64,000 nt of DNA from NCBI GenBank assembly GCA_964036045.1, contig OZ038378.1, forward strand, positions 162,780,811 through 162,844,810, written 5' to 3'. The translations under genes and the position numbers were made by a program. Each line of letters opens with the position of its first letter. Position 1 is the stretch's first letter. The stretch is from Eutreptiella sp. 'Long Island Sound 2002'. Taxonomy: Eukaryota; Euglenozoa; Euglenophyceae; Eutreptiales; Eutreptiaceae. The notes under the pieces are model-generated. The model did no database searches. It was not told where the DNA came from and saw nothing but the letters and a program-made list of their open reading frames with translations. Shown here piece after piece: positions 57,425 through 64,000 of the stretch.

Positions 57425-59388
57425 TCAGTTGTGCCTGCGGGCGCTGGGGAACATGGCGCCGCGGACTGCTCTGCCCGACGCGGGGGCCGAGGGCGTTGTG
57501 CGGCCGTGGTGCCTCGGAGAGCGTCGGGGGGAGGAGCGGGGGGGTGATTGCTGGCGGCTGCGCTTGGCAGGGCGGGGGTGAGAGTCGCCTGGGACGGGCG
57601 GCTGGTGGGAGGGGGGGGTGTTGAGTGTGGCGGCGGGGGTGTGCCAGGGTTGCCCGTCGTCACGCCTGCCTTGGACTGTGAGGGACCAGCCCTCGGCATG
57701 TTTTATGACGCGGGTGGGCAGAGAGGCGAATAGGGAGGCGTGAACGGCGCGGGTGATGGAAGCGAACGCATGCCCGCGGCGGGCATCGGCGTCTGTGCCA
57801 TACACGACGGTCTGCAGGTTGTGGGTAAGGGTGACCGCCATGGAGGCGTGCGGGCCCAGGCGGAGGCCGGAGACGCGGACTATGCCGGAGGCGGTCGGTG
57901 AGGAGCCGACGGGGGCGAAGGTGGGGACTGAGGAGGCGAAGGTGGTGCCGGTGGCGGAGGGCCCGGGGGGGGGGGGGGGGGCTGGCTGAGGAGGGGCGGG
58001 GCGGAGAGTGGCGCGGGCGGGGCGGCGGCGCCGGGGGCCGGCAGGGAGGGCGTAGGAGGGGCGGAGAAGCCAAGGCGGAACCAGTCCAGATCCGCCGTGG
58101 TGCGGGGGGGGAGGGCAGTTTTGGTGTAGGAGATGAGCTCTTGGAACTGGGCCGGGGTGGAAAGACGGCCGCACAGCCGTGCGATGGCGGCGCGGAGGGT
58201 GTCGGCGGAGGTGACGTGTTGGAGGTCCTGGTAGGCCTCAATGGGGAAGGAGGGGGCGCTGGCGATAGTGAAGGCCGCGGTCAGCCAGGGGGTGTTGGCA
58301 TCGGCTTGTGGGGCGGTGATGAGGGGCTGAATGGCCTGGAGTGCGGGTAGAGAGGCCGCGGAGGAGGCGGCGGCCCCGTACCGTTGGGACACCAGGGTGA
58401 GGAGTTTGTTGATGTGGAGGCGGAGGGTGGGCTTGTGGAGGTCGGGGCAGGAGTGCCAGGCTCCCTTGGCGGCGAGTACCAAGCTGGCGGTGGTCGTGGA
58501 GACCGAGAGGTGCTGCACGGTCCTGGGGGGTAGGTGGCAGCTCTTGCCCATGGCCACAATGCACATGGCCGTGTGGTGGGCGTCGGCCTCGGGGACTGCG
58601 GAGAGGCCATCGAGCAAGGTCAACGTGTCCTGGGAGCTCGGGGCAGGGCCTGCCTGGAAGAGAGTCTCCTAGTCAGACGGAGGCTGCGCGGGTGGCTGCT
58701 GCGGCTGGGGACGGGGGGGGGGGGGCAGGGACGAGGGCTGAGGAGCGTTGGGGGGGGCGGGTGCGGGGGCGGGGGCGGGGGCCCCGGGGGCTGCGGGGGG
58801 GTCGTCCGCCGGAGGGTGAACGCGGCGGGCGGCTGCGGTGATAGCGGTGGAGATGTTGGGGGTGCGAATTGAACCATCGTCTTTCCGATTGTTCAACTCG
58901 GTGTACCACCGTTGGGCTGATAGGGGGCAGGGGGCAGGGACTCTGACGTGGGGGCTGGCGGGGTCGAAGACGTAGCTGAGGGGGGGGCAGGCCAGCCGGG
59001 AGCCGGTTTGCTGGGCCGCCCAGGTCGCCAGCCAGTGGAGGAGGGCGACCCGGGCGACCTTGGGCTTGATGGCCTCCTCGAAGGCGAGGAGGTCAAGGAG
59101 GCGGCGGAGGGGGATGGAGGGGGGGAGGTCAGGGGAGAAGGGGGAAATGTGGGCGAGGGCGGCAGAGGCGAGGTTGGCCTGGTCGAGGGTGGGGGCCCGG
59201 GCGCCCCAGTCGATGAGGGCGCTCATGCAGGAGGCGTAGGGGAGCCACGAGGCGTCGTGGTGTGTGGTGAGGAGGGAGATCTCGTGTTCGGTGAGCTGCT
59301 CGGTGAAGGCGAACCACCAGAGGAGGGGGCTGGATTCGACGGGGGAGCCTGCTAGGGGGATGGAGAGGACGTCCACATTCGCTGGCAT
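57425..59388 (-). pseudogene. LINE-B ORF1 (gag-like)
   Basis: From ATG at 59388 the frame gives an unrecognised, Ala/Leu-rich N-domain (LWWFAFTEQLTEHEISLL, LHWLATWAAQQTGSRLACPP) and a Pro-rich linker. It crosses TAG at 58669-58671 into a second helical block (LLDGLSAVPEADAHHTAMC) and a second Pro-rich linker. After a slip at the G17 run (57965-57981) it continues through IVRVSGLRLGPHASMAV and a basic RPAKRSRQQSPPRSSPRR tail to TGA. Such proteins coat element RNA. The upstream frame remains open beyond the ATG. Confidence 0.65.
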
Positions 59389-60096
59389 GTGGCGTGCGGA
59401 GGCGAGAAGGTCTGGGGGCTGCTGCGAGTCCAGGGCAATGGAAGCCGCCGGAACTCATTGTTGCCGGCCAACGGGAAGGGTTCGAAAGCACAGGGGACCC
59501 TAGGATCCGGGGGTGGTCGACAGAGAGTGTCGGCGCCAGCTGGTGGCACAGGTCCGACTGGACAAGGGACCCCTGGATCTGGGGGTAGTCGACGGAGCTC
59601 CCTGTTGCCAGAAAGCTCAAGCTCCACTTGCAGTCCCGGACCGCAACCCAGCGTCCCACCCAATCCAGCACCTATGACGGTGCAGCTGACCAGACAGCAG
59701 CAGTTCGACCAAGCACTGATGACAACGTGCCATGGCATTGCCCGGTGTGTCCGCATTGCGATGCAAGGCTTGGGGGAGCAACGGCGGGAGCCCCTGTCAG
59801 AGGAGAGCCTGGTGGCTGCCTATACGGTGGGACGCCACTTTGCAGAGTCCATGCGGATTCCCATGCAAGAGAGTAGCGATGTGATACTGAGGTGCACCCC
59901 TTTCAGCCCCGAGGTACCCCGCAACCACTTGGGATACCTCCATGCTGGTGTCCGTGTGGTGAACAATGCATGGACAGATGATGCAGGGGAGGAGGCCATG
60001 GAGCTTCTATTGGAAGCCATGGCAGAAGCTGGGGTGCAACCCCCCCCCCCCCCCCCAGGTCCCGTTGAGCAGTTCAAGCAGTTGAAGCAGAACTGA
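59389..60096 (+). CDS. Hypothetical protein with 24-residue repeats, possibly retroelement ORF
   Basis: An open frame of 235 codons. The first ATG giving a well-conserved-looking protein is 59674 (MTVQLTRQQQFDQALMTTC), but the frame is open to 59389 through three imperfect 72-base (24-residue) repeats (QGTLGSGGGRQRVSAPAGG, QGTPGSGGSRRSSLLPESS, and a third upstream). In-frame periodicity supports coding. The body (VRIAMQGLGEQRREPLSEES, DDAGEEAMELLLEAMAEAG) is mixed alpha/beta-like with no family I recognise. It ends with a Pro run and TGA, six bases before the next ATG. The left end abuts LINE-B, so the gene may be cut by that insertion. Confidence 0.5.
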   Translation: MACGGEKVWGLLRVQGNGSRRNSLLPANGKGSKAQGTLGSGGGRQRVSAPAGGTGPTGQGTPGSGGSRRSSLLPESSSSTCSPGPQPSVPPNPAPMTVQLTRQQQFDQALMTTCHGIARCVRIAMQGLGEQRREPLSEESLVAAYTVGRHFAESMRIPMQESSDVILRCTPFSPEVPRNHLGYLHAGVRVVNNAWTDDAGEEAMELLLEAMAEAGVQPPPPPPGPVEQFKQLKQN

Positions 60097-60101
60097 CCAC
60101 A

Positions 60102-60551
60102 ATGGCCTGGGCCCGCAATCAGCAGATGTGGCTCCGACTGGACCAACCGCATGACACCAGGATGCACTGTGAGATTGTGGACAACCATGGGGAACCACTG
60201 CAAATGAGCAATCAAGAGCTCTACTCGGTGATGGTCCAGATCAACTGGACCCTGAAGACCCAGGCTCTGGCGAACATGCAGGTCCAGTGGCGACCCAAAA
60301 GTGCAGGCAAGTGGCACCCGTTCCAGTGGGAGGCGATCCTCCACTGTCCGACGGCAGAAGGACACAGAGCAGTGCCCTCCTCGGTAAGCAGAACTGGCGA
60401 TTGCATGCATGTGTGGCTGGCAGGCCGAGCGGACCTCTTGCGATTGTTCCAGAGAACGCTCTTCAGGCAGGCGGACCCGGTACCCGGGGACGCTGTGCGG
60501 TTCCTCTACACACTGCTGAACACACCCCCATGTGAAAGAAGATACACATGA
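60102..60551 (+). CDS. Hypothetical protein, tandem with the preceding frame
   Basis: A 149-codon frame starting five bases after the upstream TGA (MAWARNQQMWLRLDQPHDT). Content such as MVQINWTLKTQALANMQVQW, KWHPFQWEAILHCPTAE and MHVWLAGRADLLRLFQRTLF looks like a folded domain with conserved tryptophans, but I cannot name the family. Tight spacing to the preceding frame is unusual for eukaryotic genes and fits two ORFs of one retroelement, or one frame broken by a shift. Stop is TGA. Confidence 0.5.
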   Translation: MAWARNQQMWLRLDQPHDTRMHCEIVDNHGEPLQMSNQELYSVMVQINWTLKTQALANMQVQWRPKSAGKWHPFQWEAILHCPTAEGHRAVPSSVSRTGDCMHVWLAGRADLLRLFQRTLFRQADPVPGDAVRFLYTLLNTPPCERRYT

Positions 60552-60611
60552 CAGGGGGTGACAAAAAGGAGAAGAAGAGTGGAGCGCATGGTGCCATGGT
60601 GCAGATAACCC

Positions 60612-60680
60612 ATCGTCGTGGCCCAGTGGATACACCACACCTCTTCTGTCCCGTGGAGGATGGTTCGAACCCCAGGGGGG
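60612..60680 (+). ncRNA. tRNA-like sequence (SINE head)
   Basis: A box TGGCCCAGTGGA (60619-60630) and B box GGTTCGAACCC (60662-60672) stand at tRNA spacing. The sequence resembles an arginine-type tRNA (CGTGGCCCAGTGGATA), but stems do not close fully. A non-tRNA body and a (GA)n tract follow, as in tRNA-derived SINEs. Confidence 0.5.
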
Positions 60681-60720
60681 ATAGAGATGCACCGAACAAC
60701 CCGAACCCCCCTTTTTTGGG

Positions 60721-60754
60721 CGCGAGAGAGAGGGCGCGAGAGAGAGGGAGAGAG

Positions 60755-60797
<43 letters not shown>
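60721..60797 (+). repeat. (GA)n microsatellite
   Basis: An interrupted then pure AG dinucleotide tract ending near TAGAGCACAG. It lies downstream of the tRNA-like sequence and may be the tail of a SINE. Confidence 0.9.
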
Positions 60798-60802
<5 letters not shown>

Positions 60803-61616
60803 ACAGTGGGAAAGGAGCAGAGAGGTGCAACGGGAGAGAAAGAGAAGGGGAGAGCAAGAGAGAATGGAAGGGAGAGAGTAGGAGAGAGACCCACAGAGCG
60901 AGAGACCGGGGCTAACCGGCGCAAAGGGAGGTGGTGGGTTCGAGCTGACCAGGGTTCGAGCTGATCAGGGTGGGTTCGAGCTGACCAAGGTAAAAGGGAC
61001 GCCACGGCGGCACGGAACAACCGAGAAATGTCAAGAAATGAAAAAGCAGGGCGCCGTAGCGCCCCTGAGCCACAGGCTCGACACGTTTTCACGTGTTGAA
61101 CAGCCGAAGCAAGACTGGGGCGGCGAGAGTGCGGCCCAAGTGAGGATGACGGAAGCAAGTAGGCATGAATGTGTGGGCGGCATGCGCATGCATGGTGGGG
61201 AGCTGAAAAGGTATGCGCCACACGCCAAACAGCAATGGTTTGTTGAAATGCCTGACAGACGGAGCACATACTGAAATGCCGAGACGCCTTTGCGCCATCC
61301 AAGGCGCCATTGCGCCTCTGAGGATTGAGTATGACACGTCCTCACGAGCCAGAGAGCAAGTGCATGACAGGGTCACGACCTGCAGGGCAAGGGTTAGAGA
61401 CTAACCGGCACTTTGGGTGGGTGGTGGGTGCGAGCTGACCTAAATGTCCAGAGGACCAGTGCCTATGCACAATCAGCAACCACCTGGTGTGGTACGCAAC
61501 TGGTCTACGCTGCAGTGCAGCAAGCAAAACACTGAACAATGTGGTTATGACACCCATATGCGCCTGTGACACGGGGGCGTATGCGAGCCCAGTTTCTGTT
61601 GCCTCATGGCCCAGGT

Positions 61617-61980
61617 CCCGTGACGCCTGACCAGGATCCCCCCAGAGGTGATCCAAGCCAGTCCGACGTCCAAGCCTGTGCGCTGCGACTCGGATCCCAA
61701 GATGCGTCTGCCGGTGTCCCTGATGACAACGGTACACCCAATGATGCATGTGCTATGCACCTGGAAGGGGGCACAAAGGAGGCCATAGGCACAGCTGGCA
61801 CCCTTGGTGAAGCATAGCAATCCCCCCCCCCCACCCCCCACCCCCCGCCTTAACTCCTATGACTGCTGACCAGGATCCCCGCAGAGGTGATCCAAGTGCG
61901 TCCAACGTCCCAGCCTGTGCGCTGCGATGTGGACCCCCAGGTGCACCCGAAGTTGCACGTGGTGTGCATGCTGACGATGA
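61617..61980 (+). repeat. Direct repeat pair, ~110 bp
   Basis: GACCAGGATCCCC, GCAGAGGTGATCCAAG and GCCTGTGCGCTGCGA are found at 61628-61690 and again at 61867-61929. Both copies are in coding-like frames (DQDPPRGDPSQSDVQACALR versus DQDPRRGDPSASNVPACALR), separated by a C-rich spacer. It looks like a duplicated 5' coding unit. Confidence 0.85.
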
Positions 61981-63671
61981 GAACCAGGGCCGAGACGTAA
62001 TGGAGAACACAAGTCCAGGTGCTGCAGAAGAATGCCTAACGTCACACCCCGGTTGCGGTGCTGAGTCACTCTCTGATCAGGGATCCCCTGTGCCCCTAGC
62101 ACAGCGCCCACCACAGGTTTTATTGAGTGGGCAAGATAGTGAAATGTCATCCCCAAATATGGATAGCAGTTTGGGGACGGCATGCACTGTCGTGGCACCT
62201 AGTCAGTCCAGCACAGATGGCTCACAGCCGAGTAACAGCCCCCCCTCAGGCAAGAAAGCAATGCCTAGGGATCCCAACCCCATGCCTGCTGCAAAGTGTG
62301 TGCGGCTAGGGGTGGACGAGGCCGCAGCAATTGATTGTGACAATCCTGACCAGAAGGTTGAGGTGGATAAAATCAAGGCTCCTGCCGGTAGGGAGCTGCC
62401 TACCATCCGGCAACTGAAGTTACGGTTGGCACGTGATGAGTATGTCGCTGGTGCATTTTTTTTTTAATGCAGTTGCCCTCAGCCTCCATGCGCTCCGCAG
62501 TCAGACCCCCTTAACTGGAGCGGACCTGCGAGTCCAGGCAACCATAATGTACAGGGAACGGTGTGGCATAGAGGTTAAAGAGAGTGCTCTAAGTGTCTGT
62601 AGGGCCCTGGAAGAGAATAATTGGGCCGGGAAGCCCTGGGGGGGAATGCCCGACCATTTTCGACATCTCGCCCACCACATCGATGGGAAGGTTGTTTTGT
62701 TGCGTACAAACACAACAAAAATAATGGATTCAAGGTTTGGCCCGGACACTGATGTGACGTCTGCTGCAGTTTGGAGTCCGGGTATGGCAGAAGCCAAACT
62801 GTACCATACAATCCAGGAGATGGAGGAAGCTTGTGAACAAGCATGCGTGATCGTCGTTGGTGAGGCCGAACGTGATGGGCACCGGCCGGGAGGACATTAC
62901 CGGGGCGCCAGCTACGACCGCTCGTTGCAGGTAGCACCTTTGTGTGTCTTGCATGGCATAATGGGGACACTGCTGTACACTAGAGAGACGTTAGTGCAGT
63001 TCTCCTTGCGAAGGTTGCAGTTGGGTGTCGGTGGGAGCAAAGGGCATACAGCGAAAGGGGATTGTCGCCGGTCGCGGCTTGTGCAAGGGACACAGGAGCA
63101 TGGCCCCCTTGTGATGATGGTGAACCACATTGCAAGGGAGTTGGTGCCAGAGTGGTTCACATGGACTACAATACAGCTGTCATGTAATGAGACGACAGCT
63201 CCCCATCGACATCGTTTTGATAGTACCCCATGGCAAGCAGCCTTCTCGACGGGGCGGCACGTGGGTGGTGAGATCTGGGTGGAAGAGGGAGGCGTCGGCA
63301 GTGGACCGCACGGCAGACCAGGGAGAAGGGAGTGCCCAGATGGCATTAACCGTCCGGGGCATAGGTACCGTGTCGATAGGCAACCTGTAGTGGTCCGCAC
63401 TGGGGCATGGCATGCTACTTGCCCATGGAAAGGGGATAGGCGATTGGTGGTGCTTTAAGGCCGTGGAGAATGGCAGAGTTTGCCTCCTTCGCACCGCAAG
63501 TTCTTGCAGCAACATGCCTTCCGCCTGCCTGCAGGTTAGTGGCGGTCCGCAAGGTGGAGCACGGCAACGGCCATGTGGCATGGCGAACCCCCCAAGTCAC
63601 AATTGGTGTTGGCTTGGTACAACGTTGCAATGCCTCCTGCTAGCCTCTGGTGGATAGGAGGCCTTCCATGA
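61859..63671 (+). pseudogene. OTU-like and 2OG-dioxygenase-like composite ORF (retroelement-type)
   Basis: The frame from ATG 61859 encodes a disordered N-region and reaches a T10 run (62456-62465), where one extra T shifts it into the frame continuing to 63671. Across the run it reads GAFFFNAVALSLHAL, resembling the OTU protease start DG-x-C-xFNAV with Cys replaced by Phe; the OTU His motif PGGHYRGASY lies about 155 residues on. A domain resembling 2OG-Fe(II) dioxygenases of algal mobile elements follows: TTIQLSCNETTAPHRHRF, GRHVGGEIWVE, then WHATCPWKGDRRLVVL. The usual HRD is HRH. The domain continues past TAA (63456-63458) as GRGEWQSLPPSHRKFLQQHA, and past TAG (63537-63539), to tandem TGA at 63669-63674. 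Activity is doubtful. Confidence 0.6.
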
Positions 63672-63729
63672 TGAATGCCCAGATGATGTGGCGGTGTGAG
63701 CTACACGTTGGGGTGACATTGTGGCAGGT

Positions 63730-64000
63730 ATGACAGGTGCTGTGTACCGTCCACATGCCGTTGCACGCCTGTTGGCGGATGAGGGACAGCCAACTGTTGA
63801 TGTGTGCCAGTGTAGTGGTCGGTGTCAATGTGTCAGGGGGGCTCCCAAGTTTGAGTGGATGCAGCAGTCCGAGATGGCTGAGTGTTGGAAGCACATGGTA
63901 CCGAAGCTGGTTCGTGCTGGTGTTCGTTCTCTGTCTGACTGCTTGTCTCATGAGCAATGGTGGCAGCGGTGCCCAGTGTGTGACATGAAAGTCCACCAAG
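63730..64000 (+). CDS. Cysteine-rich hypothetical protein, runs off the window
   Basis: From ATG 63730 the frame is open to the window end (90 codons). It has Cys clusters CQCSGRCQC and RCPVCDMKVH around a helical segment (WMQQSEMAECWKHMVPKLV). CPVC near the edge suggests a zinc-binding domain that continues beyond 64000. It begins 56 bases after the tandem TGA of the OTU/2OG frame and may be the next ORF of the same element. Family not recognised. Confidence 0.4.
   Translation, partial: MTGAVYRPHAVARLLADEGQPTVDVCQCSGRCQCVRGAPKFEWMQQSEMAECWKHMVPKLVRAGVRSLSDCLSHEQWWQRCPVCDMKVHQ

Larger units (their letters stand above)
52326..59400 (-). mobile_element. LINE-B, APE-type non-LTR retrotransposon with (CAA)n tail
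   Basis: The ~7-kb, very GC-rich minus-strand element has ORF1 (57425-59388) and ORF2 (about 53446-57300) carrying endonuclease and RT, then a 3' region with a partial ~283-bp duplication and a terminal (CAA)n tract (52326-52357 on the + strand as TTG). Composition changes abruptly at both ends. Frame changes coincide with G/C runs (57965-57981, 55173-55186, 54954-54963, about 54563-54568, 53955-53980), and the only internal in-frame stops are TAG (58669, 56276, 56243). The 5' boundary near 59400 is approximate. No target-site duplication was recognised. Its RT differs from LINE-A. Confidence 0.82.
60552..61858. other. SINE-like and duplicated repeat region
   Basis: Holds a tRNA-like Pol III promoter (60612-60680), a (GA)n tract (60721-60797), two diverged copies of a ~100-base segment containing GCGCCNNAGCGCC and CCTCACGAG/TTTCACGTG (about 61040-61110 and 61300-61360), repeats of TGGTGGGTTCGAGCTGACC (60930-60990, about 61420), and the first copy of a ~110-base direct repeat (61617-61735) whose second copy starts the next gene. 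Confidence 0.55.

Noticed and set aside
52300-59420. Target-site duplication for LINE-B
   Set aside because: The left flank is a GGTAT microsatellite and no matching sequence is seen at the right boundary.
1-64000. CRISPR arrays or bacterial operons
   Set aside because: No regularly spaced identical repeats with unique spacers, and all gene evidence is eukaryotic or LINE-type.

Overview
This window is eukaryotic nuclear DNA, most likely from a single-celled alga or other protist. It contains a GT-AG intron inside a secretory glycosyltransferase gene, an alpha-kinase-like protein, a MYND finger, APE-type LINE retrotransposons, retroposons with target-site duplications, and very many G or C homopolymers of 8 to 20 bases. 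Nothing resembles a bacterial operon, and the lineage cannot be fixed from sequence alone. Gene density is low: roughly 10 kb is convincingly coding or retroelement-coding on the + strand, and about 7 kb on the - strand is one LINE.

Layout. 1-4.2 kb: repeats only. 4.2-5.9 kb: an intronless GT49 (LARGE/B4GAT1-like) glycosyltransferase. 5.9-14.7 kb: dispersed hairpins, CGCAATTTT arrays, a - strand reverse transcriptase remnant (8.8-9.1 kb) and an isolated GC-rich coding-like island (11.1-11.5 kb). 14.7-20.7 kb: LINE-A (+), with ORF1, endonuclease, RT, zf-RVT and RNase H. 23.4-28.4 kb: a second GT49 gene, split by a 3,386-bp intron that carries a retroposon flanked by a 28-bp target-site duplication. 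28.6-31.2 kb: a foldback element with terminal inverted repeats. 31.4-38.3 kb: mostly unassigned, lower-GC DNA. 38.3-39.5 kb: an alpha-kinase-fold gene missing both signature aspartates. 42.0-43.4 kb: an EF-hand-like terminal exon, then a 5'-truncated RNase H. 48.3-49.4 kb: a second, truncated LINE-A relative. 49.6-50.6 kb: a retropepsin-like plus MYND gene with GYPPTAG coding-type repeats beyond its stop. 52.3-59.4 kb: LINE-B on the - strand. 59.4-64 kb: + strand ORFs that look like another retroelement, including an OTU-like and a 2OG-dioxygenase-like domain.

How the parts relate. The two GT49 genes are paralogues of nearly equal length (556 and 554 residues) that would act on glycans in the secretory pathway. 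Most other coding sequence belongs to mobile elements in various states of decay. The most unusual cross-cutting signal is that well-supported reading frames are repeatedly crossed by UAG, and sometimes UAA, at positions where glutamine fits, while most frames end in UGA. UAR may therefore be sense (Gln) here, although pseudogene decay is not excluded because a few in-frame UGA codons also occur. Several enzyme domains (alpha-kinase, retropepsin, OTU, 2OG dioxygenase, one RNase H) lack catalytic residues. Frame changes sit mostly at homopolymers, so either real slippage or sequencing error is possible.
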